In this document: positions 7,037 through 14,833 of the stretch, in pieces | Layout of the letters: every line of letters begins with the position of its first letter | Numbering within the stretch: the first letter of the stretch is position 1 | Assembly: GCA_002314595.1 (NCBI GenBank) | Contig: DCGP01000027.1 | Location: forward strand, 1-14,915 | Direction of reading: 5' to 3' | Source of the DNA: Clostridiales bacterium UBA1775 | Lineage (GTDB): Bacteria > Bacillota > Clostridia > Monoglobales > Firm-18 | DNA length: 14,915 bases | The notes under the pieces: model-generated | Told to the model about the DNA's origin: nothing | Seen by the model: the letters and a program-made list of their open reading frames with translations, nothing else | The model's database searches: none | Made by a program: the position numbers and the translations under genes

Positions 7037-7591
7037 ATGCCTAATTTTACTAAAAAAGCCATTATTGAATCTTTTATGAAGTTATTAAGCGAAACGTCCT
7101 TTGATAACATTACCGTTAAAGATATTGTTAACGATTGTGGCATAAACAGAAACACATTTTATTATTATTACAAAGACATTTACGGTCTAATAGATGAAAT
7201 ACTTCAAATAGAGGCTGACAAGGTTGTTGAAAAGCACAAAACTTATGATTTATGGACTGATGGGTTTTTATATGCTTCTGAATTTGCATTACAAAACAAG
7301 AAAGCAATTATTAACCTACATAATTCATCAAAGCATCTGCTTTTGCAAAAGTATTTACACAAAATCGTATATAATGTAATTATTGATTTTGCTAAAAACG
7401 AAGCCAAAGATACCAAGGTAGATGTAAAGGATATTGAATTTATTGCTGAATTTTATTCAAGTGCATTGTTAGGATTATTGGACACTTGGATAGATAATTA
7501 TATGGCAGAGGACTATAAATATATTATTAAAAGAACAGGTTTTTTATTTAAAAACAACATAGCTCAAGCAATAGATATGCTTAAAAGCTAA
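7037..7591 (+). CDS. TetR/AcrR-family transcriptional regulator
   Basis: This 184-residue protein has the typical N-terminal TetR DNA-binding domain. The helix-turn-helix covers about residues 25-47, with the pattern ITVKDIVNDCGINRNTFYYYY, in which the Tyr-rich recognition helix is characteristic. The remaining ~135 residues form the helical ligand and dimerisation domain. The stretch FIAEFYSSALLGLLDTWIDN (about 135-154) resembles the TetR_C_8/DhaS-like C-terminal type found in many Firmicutes. It is preceded by its own promoter and a good SD, and is separated from the downstream exporter gene by a strong palindromic terminator. By the usual TetR-efflux logic it probably represses the exporter/surface-protein operon; this is inference. 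The inducing ligand is unknown. Confidence 0.92.
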   Translation: MPNFTKKAIIESFMKLLSETSFDNITVKDIVNDCGINRNTFYYYYKDIYGLIDEILQIEADKVVEKHKTYDLWTDGFLYASEFALQNKKAIINLHNSSKHLLLQKYLHKIVYNVIIDFAKNEAKDTKVDVKDIEFIAEFYSSALLGLLDTWIDNYMAEDYKYIIKRTGFLFKNNIAQAIDMLKS

Positions 7592-7612
7592 AATAAATAC
7601 AGACACATTTTA

Positions 7613-7647
7613 AACTATGCACAAATTTTGTGCATAGTTAATTTTTT
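7613..7647 (+). terminator. Terminator after the TetR gene, built on a 27-bp perfect palindrome
   Basis: AACTATGCACAAA (7613-7625) and TTTGTGCATAGTT (7627-7639) are perfect inverted repeats around a single T. As RNA this gives at least an 11-bp stem with an AAUUU loop, followed by AA and six T residues (7642-7647), a good intrinsic terminator. Because the palindrome is perfect and ends only 13 nt before the -35 of the exporter gene, it could also be a protein-binding operator, for example for the upstream TetR regulator. Confidence 0.85.
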
Positions 7648-7652
7648 GTCAG

Positions 7653-7681
7653 TTGTAAATTTATGTTGTAAAAAGTATAAT
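7653..7681 (+). promoter_or_regulatory. Sigma-A promoter for the MMPL exporter/GLUG protein operon
   Basis: TTGTAA (7653-7658, four of six) and a perfect TATAAT (7676-7681) are separated by 17 nt. An AT-rich leader with an alternating TATATATA run follows. The SD is AAGTAGGAT (7699-7706 region), about 6 nt before the ATG at 7712. Confidence 0.65.
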
Positions 7682-7711
7682 ATATATATTAAATAGAAAG
7701 TAGGATATTGT

Positions 7712-10129
7712 ATGAAAAAAAGTGAAACATCATTTTTTGAAAAGTTTGCCAAATTCATTGTAGATAAAAAATCTATTATTATAATATTATACTGTGTTGC
7801 CATGGCTTTTTGCTTTATTTCTCAAAGTTGGGTGAAAGTGTGTAACGAATTAACAGACTATTTACCTAAAAAAACAGAAACAAAACAAGGTTTAACAATT
7901 ATGGACGAAAATTTTATTACCCATGCAACCTGCAAGGCATTGGTGATAAATATAACTTATGACAACGCAGAAAAGTTAAGTGAAAAGTTAGAAGAATTGC
8001 CGGAGGTTAATATGGTTACCTTTGACGGCTCAAAAGACCATTATAAAGATGCAAGTGCCTTGTTTGATATTTCACTAACTTGTAAAAAGGGGTCTTCTGA
8101 GATTGTTCCCTCATATAACAAAATCAAGGATTTCCTTAAAAACTATGATTCATACCTTTATGAGGCAAACCTTGAAAAATCTGATATTTTAGAAAGTGAA
8201 ATGCCCTTAATTATTGTAATTGTTGCAATAATAATTATCGCAGTATTGCTTTTAACATCTAAATCATATATGGAAGTTCCTGTACTATTAGTAACATTTT
8301 TAGCCGGAATAATACTAAACAAAGGAACTAACTATTGGTTTGGAACAATTTCATTTGTTTCAAATTCCGTAACATCAATTTTACAGCTTGCCCTTTCTAT
8401 CGACTATGCCATTATTTTAATAAATCACTACACTGAGCAAAGAGAATTTTACGATATTCGTAATTCCGTAATAAAATCTCTTGCAAAGTCAATTCCGGAA
8501 ATTGCATCAAGCTCGTTAACTACTATTTCAGGTCTTGCAGCCTTAATGTTTATGCAATTTGGTATTGGCTTTGATATGGGTATTTGCTTAATAAAAGCTA
8601 TTATTTTTAGCTTGCTTAGCGTATTTACATTTATGCCCGGGCTTTTAATACTATTTGGCAAATATATTGACAAAACCAAGCACAGATGCCTTTTACCTGA
8701 TATTTCAAGAATTGGATACGTGCTTAACAAATTAAAAAATATTGTTCCTCCTCTGTTTGCTGTTATCATTATTGTTGGTTGCATACTTTCAAATAATTGT
8801 TCGTACACATTTGATTCAAGCTCTACTAAAACAATTACAAAAAACAGTTCCCAAATTGCATTAGAGGAAATCGAAAAGATATTTGGAACTAAAAACCAAT
8901 CGGCATTGGTGCTTCCATCGGGTAATTATAACAAGGAAAAAGCTTTAATAAAAGAACTTAAAAAATATAAGCAGGTTAAAAACATAACAGCCCTTTCAAG
9001 TGTTGAAGCAAAAGATGAATATGTATTAACCGATGCGCTTACCCCAAGGCAATTTTCTGAGCTTATGGACATAGATATCAACGAGGCTAAAATCTTATAC
9101 GCTTCTTATGCTGCAACAAACGAAGACTATGGCAAGCTTATTACTAATATGGCAGAATATAAAGTGCCTATTATAGATATGTTTATGTACGTTCACGACA
9201 TCAAAGAAGATGGATACATTGACTTTGATGCTGACACAGCCAAAGACCTTGACGATTTATACGACAAGCTCGACAGTGCAAAAGAACAGCTTACAAGTGA
9301 AAAATATACAAGACTTTTAATTGAGCTAAATCTACCTTTGGAAGGCAAAGAAACCTTTGACTTTTTGGATACAATACATAATGTTACAGATAAATACTAT
9401 GACAAATATTATTTAGTTGGTAATTCAACAAGTTGTTATGACTTATCTTCTTCGTTTACAAATGATAACATTATAGTATCCGTTTTATCAATACTGTTTG
9501 TGTTAATAATTTTGTTCTTTACATTTAAAAATGCCGGGTTACCTGCTCTGCTAATACTTGTAATTCAAGGTAGTATATGGATAAATTTCTCTTGTTCATA
9601 CATACAAGGAGCAAATATGTTCTTTTTAAGCTACTTGATTGTATGCGCCATACAGATGGGTGCAAACATAGACTATGCAATTGTAATTACAAGCAGATAT
9701 ATGAATTTAAAAGAACAATATGGCCCTCGTGGAGCAATAAAAGACGCACTTGGTTTTGCATTTCCAACAATTTTCACATCAGGAACAATATTGGCATCTG
9801 CCGGGTTAATTATTGGTTGCATTACAACAGAACCTTCTATTTCTTCCTTGGGATTAACCTTGTGCAGAGGTACAATTATTTCAATGATTTTAGTATTATT
9901 GGTTTTACCTGAAATACTGTTATTAGGTGATTCTATTGTTGAAAAAACAAGGGTTAAAATTAAAAAGCCTGACATAGTCAGAAAAGAAACCGGTAGATTT
10001 ATTGTTAACGGACGTGTAAGAGGGCAAATTAACGGATTTGTAGATGCAGAAATTCACGGCTTTGTTCGTGGTGATATGGATGCTATTGTCAGCATCAATA
10101 CAATTAAAAATGAAAAGGAGAATGATTAA
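7712..10129 (+). CDS. MMPL/RND-superfamily membrane transporter with a repeat-containing C-terminal tail
   Basis: The 805-residue protein has the duplicated RND layout. One membrane segment (about 21-39) and an extracytoplasmic loop (about 40-163) precede a bundle of helices starting at residue 164. A second large loop and a second bundle follow, about twelve segments in all. The paired helix-4 motifs LSIDY (Asp231) and ANIDY (Asp654) are the proton-relay Asp positions of this superfamily. Gram-positive MMPL proteins export lipids, surface polymers or hydrophobic compounds by proton-motive force, but the substrate here is unknown. The cytoplasmic tail (761-795) is odd: tandem tetrapeptides of the form x-(V/I)-x-(G/A), such as RVRG, QING, FVDA and EIHG, resembling a short bactofilin-type beta-helix. 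The ATG follows a modest SD. The next gene starts one nt after the stop, so the two are co-transcribed. Confidence 0.92.
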   Translation: MKKSETSFFEKFAKFIVDKKSIIIILYCVAMAFCFISQSWVKVCNELTDYLPKKTETKQGLTIMDENFITHATCKALVINITYDNAEKLSEKLEELPEVNMVTFDGSKDHYKDASALFDISLTCKKGSSEIVPSYNKIKDFLKNYDSYLYEANLEKSDILESEMPLIIVIVAIIIIAVLLLTSKSYMEVPVLLVTFLAGIILNKGTNYWFGTISFVSNSVTSILQLALSIDYAIILINHYTEQREFYDIRNSVIKSLAKSIPEIASSSLTTISGLAALMFMQFGIGFDMGICLIKAIIFSLLSVFTFMPGLLILFGKYIDKTKHRCLLPDISRIGYVLNKLKNIVPPLFAVIIIVGCILSNNCSYTFDSSSTKTITKNSSQIALEEIEKIFGTKNQSALVLPSGNYNKEKALIKELKKYKQVKNITALSSVEAKDEYVLTDALTPRQFSELMDIDINEAKILYASYAATNEDYGKLITNMAEYKVPIIDMFMYVHDIKEDGYIDFDADTAKDLDDLYDKLDSAKEQLTSEKYTRLLIELNLPLEGKETFDFLDTIHNVTDKYYDKYYLVGNSTSCYDLSSSFTNDNIIVSVLSILFVLIILFFTFKNAGLPALLILVIQGSIWINFSCSYIQGANMFFLSYLIVCAIQMGANIDYAIVITSRYMNLKEQYGPRGAIKDALGFAFPTIFTSGTILASAGLIIGCITTEPSISSLGLTLCRGTIISMILVLLVLPEILLLGDSIVEKTRVKIKKPDIVRKETGRFIVNGRVRGQINGFVDAEIHGFVRGDMDAIVSINTIKNEKEND

Positions 10130-10130
10130 A

Positions 10131-13100
10131 ATGAAAACCAATAAATTTATTTCAATTATTTTATCCTTTTCTATTGTATTAAGTGTAATGTTGCCTGTTT
10201 TATGTTCATTTGCTAATGGAAATGAGATATTTATATATAACGAAGATGACTTTATTTCCTTTGCTAAAAAATGCAAAACCGATACATGGTCAAAGGATAA
10301 AATAATAAACTTATGCTCTGATATTGAAATCAGCAAGGAATTTGACTGTGTTCCTACATTCAGCGGTATATTTAACGGAAACAATCACACTATTAACTTT
10401 AATGAAATTATAAAAAAAGGCTCATACGTTGGTGTGTTTAGGTATATACAAAGTGGTGGTGTTGTAGCTGATACAATTTTTAGAGGAAATATCACTCCCT
10501 CAGGTTCACAGAAAAACATTGGTGGTATTGTTGGCAACAACAAAGGTACTTTAAAAAATTGCACTTTTAACGGAAATGTTGTTGGTGAAACAAACATCGG
10601 TGGAATTTGCGGATATGTTTCAGAAACAGGAAAAATAGAAAATTGTAAATTTGATGGTAGCGTAACGGGAATACATTATACCGGCGGTATTTGTGGTCAA
10701 AATTACGGTACTGTATCAGGTTGCACCAACACCGGTAGTGTTAATACAACAAACACTGAGAAAAAGAAGAATTTTGAAGATATTAACATTGATATTGACA
10801 ACATAAATTCAACAGAAACAGTTAATACTACAACAGATACCGGTGGAATTTGCGGATTTACAAAGGGTACAATTTCTAATTGCATAAACAAAGGAAATGT
10901 AGGTTACAAATCACTTGGCTATAACACAGGTGGTATTTGTGGCAGGCAGGCAGGATATATTTTTAACTGTCAAAACTACGGAACAATAAATGGCAGAAAA
11001 GATATAGGTGGTATTGTAGGTCAGGCTGAGCCTTATATTTTACTGCAATATAGTAATGATGTTATTAAAGAAATTAACAGTATATTATCCAGAATGAACA
11101 ATGTACTAAAAAATAACGCTTTGCTTTCCGGTAATGAATTTGATGAAACATTAGACAACATCAACGACAAATTAACAGAGGTTACTGATACTGCTGACAT
11201 TATTTCGGACGATGCCGAGGACTATGCTGATGAAATTACAAAACAATTAAATACATTAACCAAAAACATCAACAACTCATTAGATGATTTAAATGACATT
11301 TCTGTTGATATATCGGATATTCTTGAAAAACTTATTGATGCTTCTGCACATTTGAACGATGGTGGATTATCCTTAAAAAGCTCTATTAAAAAAGCCAATG
11401 AAGCAGTTAAATCACTTCAAAATGCAAAGGACGAAATTAGTGATGCTATTTCACTAATTAAAGAGGGGCTTGACTTTACAACTGCATCAACCTTCCTTGA
11501 TGCCATTGACAAAGCAGAAACATACATTAAAAAAGCAAAATCAAATATAACCGAGGCAATTGACGAAGCAAACGATGTTTTACCGGGTCTTAAAAGTGCC
11601 CTTTCAAGTGCATCAAATGCTGTATCAAATACAAACAGTGCAATTAGTCTACTTACACAGTCATTAGACTCAATTAACGATATTCATAATAAAATATCTA
11701 ATATTTTGGATACATTTATTAAAAACAATACATTTAGTGTTCCTTCTGCATCTGATTATTTTGGTAATGACTTTGATAATTTAAGTTCATCAGTCAAATC
11801 AATGAAGGACGAATTTAAGACTCTAAAAGATAAAATCAAAGATAAAAAAAGTAAAGTTTCTAATGATGTTGACAAGTTAACCGGGGAAATTGACCTGCTT
11901 GTTGATGCTTTAAATGATGCTTACAAGGATACTGTTCAGGCTGAAAAAGAGGACTACTATGAAGATGTTTCAGACAGCGACAACATTGCAGATACAAGGG
12001 GCAAGGTTGATAAATCAACAAATAATGGTGAAGTTTACGGAGATATAAATGTTGGTGGAATACTTGGTTCTATGGCTATTGAATATGACTTTGACCCGGA
12101 AGATGATATTAAAAAAGAAGCAAGCAAGTCCTTAAAATTTACATATAGAACAAAAGCTGTTGCAAGAAGATGCAAAAATAACGGCGTAATTTCATCAAGC
12201 AGTGATTACTGTGGTGGTATTGTTGGCAGAATGGATTTGGGTAGTGTATTATCCTGTGAAAACTATGGTGATATTACTTCAAACGACGGTGATTATATCG
12301 GTGGTATTGCCGGGAAATCGGAAACAATTATTCGTAACTGCGCATCAAAATGCGATTTATCAGGTAATAATTACATAGGCGGTATTGTTGGTGAGGGAGA
12401 AACTATAACCGGTTGTTTATCCTGTATAAATGTGTCAAAATACGAAGAATGTGCAGGCTCTATTGCCGGATATGCAGAAAATGACAAAGTAAATAGTAAT
12501 TACTTTGTATACAATAATGTTGGTGGAATAGACGACATAAATTATACGGGTATTGCTTCAACAATAGGCATTGATAAATTTACACAATCTGTCAAAGAAA
12601 TATTTGGTACATCGGTTACTTTTACATTAAAATTTGTTGCAGATGACAAGGTTGTTGCAGAGTTGCCATTTGAATATATGAAACCTATTCAATCAAGTTC
12701 TATACCAAAGGTTCCAAGCAAATCAGGTTATTACGGCAAGTGGAGTGATTATAACTTTAACAAACCAACCTACAATGCTACAATTACTGCTGAATACAGC
12801 AGAGATATTGAACTAATACAATCCAAAACAAAGAGAAATTCAAAATCAGTTATTCTTGTATGCGGGCCCTTTGATGATACTGCTGAGGTTAGCGCATCTA
12901 AGATAAACAAAAATCCTGACGAATTTCAAAATGCCTATGATAGTTATAAAGTTGAAATAATCGGAACACATGGCGAAAATTATAAGGTTAGATATCTTCC
13001 TCTTTCCGATAGCAGTGTTGATATTTATTTAAAGTATAATAATCAAATTACAAAAGTCAGCACAACTGATTGTGGCAGTTATTTGGAATTTGAATCACCT

Positions 13101-13217
13101 GTTGAATCATTTGAGCTTTATGAGGTAGAAAAAAGTTATTTATGGCTTTATATACTAATTGGTGTAGTATTATTATTGGTGGTTATATTTATAATTAAAA
13201 AACGCAAAAACAAGTAG
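10131..13217 (+). CDS. Membrane-anchored surface protein: GLUG repeats, long coiled coil, GLUG repeats, InlB/Flg_new-like domain
   Basis: I start this 1028-residue protein at the ATG at 10131, 10 nt after AAGGAG; in-frame upstream sequence belongs to the exporter gene. A signal peptide spans about residues 1-26 (MKTNKF, a hydrophobic core, then CSFANG). The first GLUG-repeat block (about 131-305) has recurring units such as GGIVG, GGICG and NC with T/K and F/N. Residues about 308-612 are highly charged, Ser/Asn/Leu/Ile-rich, without Pro-rich breaks, and predicted to form long helices or coiled coil. GLUG block two is about 642-806. A domain at about 830-893, ending in ITAEY, resembles Listeria-Bacteroides (Flg_new/InlB) repeats. 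A helix (about 1003-1022) then precedes the basic KKRKNK tail, a C-in membrane anchor with no LPXTG. It probably projects from the membrane and works with the exporter. Molecular function is unknown. Confidence 0.85.
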   Translation: MKTNKFISIILSFSIVLSVMLPVLCSFANGNEIFIYNEDDFISFAKKCKTDTWSKDKIINLCSDIEISKEFDCVPTFSGIFNGNNHTINFNEIIKKGSYVGVFRYIQSGGVVADTIFRGNITPSGSQKNIGGIVGNNKGTLKNCTFNGNVVGETNIGGICGYVSETGKIENCKFDGSVTGIHYTGGICGQNYGTVSGCTNTGSVNTTNTEKKKNFEDINIDIDNINSTETVNTTTDTGGICGFTKGTISNCINKGNVGYKSLGYNTGGICGRQAGYIFNCQNYGTINGRKDIGGIVGQAEPYILLQYSNDVIKEINSILSRMNNVLKNNALLSGNEFDETLDNINDKLTEVTDTADIISDDAEDYADEITKQLNTLTKNINNSLDDLNDISVDISDILEKLIDASAHLNDGGLSLKSSIKKANEAVKSLQNAKDEISDAISLIKEGLDFTTASTFLDAIDKAETYIKKAKSNITEAIDEANDVLPGLKSALSSASNAVSNTNSAISLLTQSLDSINDIHNKISNILDTFIKNNTFSVPSASDYFGNDFDNLSSSVKSMKDEFKTLKDKIKDKKSKVSNDVDKLTGEIDLLVDALNDAYKDTVQAEKEDYYEDVSDSDNIADTRGKVDKSTNNGEVYGDINVGGILGSMAIEYDFDPEDDIKKEASKSLKFTYRTKAVARRCKNNGVISSSSDYCGGIVGRMDLGSVLSCENYGDITSNDGDYIGGIAGKSETIIRNCASKCDLSGNNYIGGIVGEGETITGCLSCINVSKYEECAGSIAGYAENDKVNSNYFVYNNVGGIDDINYTGIASTIGIDKFTQSVKEIFGTSVTFTLKFVADDKVVAELPFEYMKPIQSSSIPKVPSKSGYYGKWSDYNFNKPTYNATITAEYSRDIELIQSKTKRNSKSVILVCGPFDDTAEVSASKINKNPDEFQNAYDSYKVEIIGTHGENYKVRYLPLSDSSVDIYLKYNNQITKVSTTDCGSYLEFESPVESFELYEVEKSYLWLYILIGVVLLLVVIFIIKKRKNK

Positions 13218-13222
13218 TGTTT

Positions 13223-13260
13223 AATCCTCTTACAATTTTGTAGGAGGATTTTTTATATTT
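13223..13260 (+). terminator. Rho-independent terminator of the exporter/GLUG operon
   Basis: AATCCTCTTAC (13223-13233) pairs with GTAGGAGGATT (13240-13250) in an 11-bp stem containing one G-T wobble and a 6-nt loop. It is followed by TTTTATATTT. It lies 5 nt after the stop codon of the GLUG protein gene and isolates that operon from spoVT. Confidence 0.9.
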
Positions 13261-13325
13261 TTACATAAAACTTCATTTCTGTGCAAATAATAACTTTGTA
13301 AATAAAGAAAAAGGAGTTTAAATAT

Positions 13326-13871
13326 ATGAAAGCAACAGGTATTGTAAGAAGAATTGATGACTTAGGCAGAGTTGTTATTCCCAAGGAAATACGCAGAACT
13401 ATGCGTATTAGAGAGGGCGACCCATTAGAAATATTCACAGACCGAGAAGGTGAAGTTATTTTTAAAAAATATTCCCCAATCGGTGAGCTTGGAATATTTG
13501 CAACACAATATGCAGAAATCTTATCCAAAACATCAGGCTATGGTGTTTGCATTACAGACAAGGATAATATCATTGCAGTATCAGGAGCATCTAAAAAAGA
13601 ACTTATGGACAAGAAAATATCAACAGATATTGAAAATATTATTGAAGACAAAATTATGTATACAATAAAAAAAGATAGTTCTAAAAAGGTGTCAGTTATT
13701 GAAGGTGATGAAAAGTATTCAGCAGGTATTGCATGCCCAATAATTGCTGAAGGGGATACCATTGGTTCTGTTGTGTTCCTATCTGAAAAAGGTAATGAAA
13801 GTTATGGAGATGTTGAGGAAAAATTAGCAATTTCAGCAGCAGGTTTTTTAGCAAAGCAAATGGAATCATAA
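13326..13871 (+). CDS. spoVT: Stage V sporulation protein T (SpoVT), AbrB-type transcriptional regulator
   Basis: SpoVT is a forespore regulator in Bacillus that tunes sigma-G-dependent genes late in sporulation. The 181-residue product has the N-terminal swapped-hairpin AbrB DNA-binding domain (about 1-50), beginning MKATGIVRRIDDLGRVVIPK with the family signature RRTMRIREGDPLEIF. A GAF-like C-terminal domain follows (about 56-178), including GYGVCITDKDNIIAVSG and ISAAGFLAKQME. This two-domain length separates it from AbrB and Abh, which are about half as long. The ATG at 13326 follows AAGGAG with 9-nt spacing. Of the 108 nt upstream, the first part is the preceding terminator and the rest shows no promoter I can support. 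It is monocistronic and fits with spoVAD/spoVAE elsewhere in the window. Confidence 0.95.
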   Translation: MKATGIVRRIDDLGRVVIPKEIRRTMRIREGDPLEIFTDREGEVIFKKYSPIGELGIFATQYAEILSKTSGYGVCITDKDNIIAVSGASKKELMDKKISTDIENIIEDKIMYTIKKDSSKKVSVIEGDEKYSAGIACPIIAEGDTIGSVVFLSEKGNESYGDVEEKLAISAAGFLAKQMES

Positions 13872-13878
13872 TTAGACA

Positions 13879-13915
13879 AAGGGATTGTAAATTATTATTA
13901 CAATCCCTTGTTTTT
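13879..13915 (+). terminator. Terminator between spoVT and the convergent MBL-fold gene
   Basis: AAGGGATTGTAA (13879-13890) pairs perfectly with TTACAATCCCTT (13898-13909) around a 7-nt loop. GTTTTT follows on the plus strand, ending spoVT transcription. On the minus strand the same hairpin lies just past the MBL gene stop (13914-13916), but the T-tract there is weaker. It probably works in both directions, with spoVT the better-served gene. Confidence 0.9.
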
Positions 13916-14735
13916 AAAATTCAATTTCTAAATTGTCATAAGCTACGTTCATTCCGTATTTTTCTGCTTCCTTTTGAAACTCATCATACAATGGACAATC
14001 ATGAGTTAAATGGGTTAAATAAAACAATGTGTTATCATTTGCATAGCCTTTTTTTACAAATTCGTCTTTTAATTCAACACATTCTTCTAAGCACATATGC
14101 CCACCTGCAACATCGGGCTTTTCATTTAGTCCCATTGTGCAATCAAGATTTACAAAATTAAAATATGGTTTTGTCCTTGCTAAATACTCCCATACTTCAT
14201 CTTCTAATCTACCGGTATCGTTTCCATAAAATACTGACTTTCCGTCTTTCTCTATAATGAAAATAACAGGGTCTGTTCCACTATCGTGATTTGCTTTAAG
14301 TGGTGTAACCTTATATCCTTCAACATCAATTGTTTCGTATGGTTTAATTGCCTTTGTTACTATTCTGCTTTGTGGACAATTGATAGCATTTATTTTACCT
14401 TCTGCAACATTTGTTACATACATTGTAAGAGGTGTTGTATCCTCTAAGAATGTCCATCTTTCATCACGCATTAGCAAATCCTTTTCATACAAATGGTCTG
14501 CGTGAGAATGTGTTACTAAACAACTGTGAATTTTTGTTAATGGCAAATCATAATTTACAACATGCAAATAAGTATCTGTTGGAAAATCCATTAAAATTTT
14601 ATTATCAATACACGCCTGTGAACGGGTTCGAATGTTTTTTCCTTTAATTTTCTTTATTTTTTTACAATTTTCGCAATCACAAAATAGCCCTGGTACACCA
14701 ATTGCCGATGCAGTTCCATAATATTTAAATTTCAT
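13914..14735 (-). CDS. PhnP-like metallo-beta-lactamase-fold hydrolase
   Basis: The 273-residue enzyme has the metal-binding signature THSHADHL (75-82: His76, His78, Asp80, His81). Further likely ligands are His150 (KANHDSGT) and Asp173 (GNDTG). An early Cys cluster, Cys19-X-Cys21-X2-Cys24, matches the structural zinc site of PhnP-like proteins. Late histidines (His213 in GGH, His242 and His245 in THLTH) fit a catalytic or metal role. PhnP itself is a phosphodiesterase for phosphoribosyl cyclic phosphate in phosphonate breakdown, but no phn genes lie nearby, so this member probably hydrolyses another phosphodiester or small substrate. No signal peptide is present, so it is cytoplasmic. The ATG at 14735 follows a strong GGAGGAT SD. 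It is monocistronic and convergent with spoVT. Confidence 0.88.
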   Translation of the reverse strand: MKFKYYGTASAIGVPGLFCDCENCKKIKKIKGKNIRTRSQACIDNKILMDFPTDTYLHVVNYDLPLTKIHSCLVTHSHADHLYEKDLLMRDERWTFLEDTTPLTMYVTNVAEGKINAINCPQSRIVTKAIKPYETIDVEGYKVTPLKANHDSGTDPVIFIIEKDGKSVFYGNDTGRLEDEVWEYLARTKPYFNFVNLDCTMGLNEKPDVAGGHMCLEECVELKDEFVKKGYANDNTLFYLTHLTHDCPLYDEFQKEAEKYGMNVAYDNLEIEF

Positions 14736-14783
14736 TTTTATCCTCCAAAATCTCTACACTAACATTTAGCATAATATGTATTA

Positions 14784-14812
14784 AGTATATCACATATAAG
14801 TATAAAAATCAA
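14784..14812 (-). promoter_or_regulatory. Candidate sigma-A promoter for the MBL-fold gene
   Basis: On the minus strand TTGATT (14812-14807, four of six) is followed after 17 nt by TATACT (14789-14784, five of six). The leader to the ATG at 14735 would be about 40 nt. The region is very AT-rich and has other weak -10-like hexamers, so this is the best rather than the only candidate. Confidence 0.5.
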
Positions 14813-14833
14813 TATTATATCAATACTAATATT

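Noticed and set aside
10044..10130. Longer N-terminus for the GLUG protein beginning inside the exporter gene.
   Set aside because: The ATG at 10131 follows AAGGAG at good spacing and gives a clean signal peptide; the extension would overlap the exporter's coding region by 86 nt and place basic residues ahead of the signal.
9923..10384. 153-residue minus-strand frame across the exporter/GLUG gene junction.
   Set aside because: It spans two well-supported plus-strand genes and their SD, shows no family motif, and has hydrophobic low-complexity composition typical of an antisense shadow.
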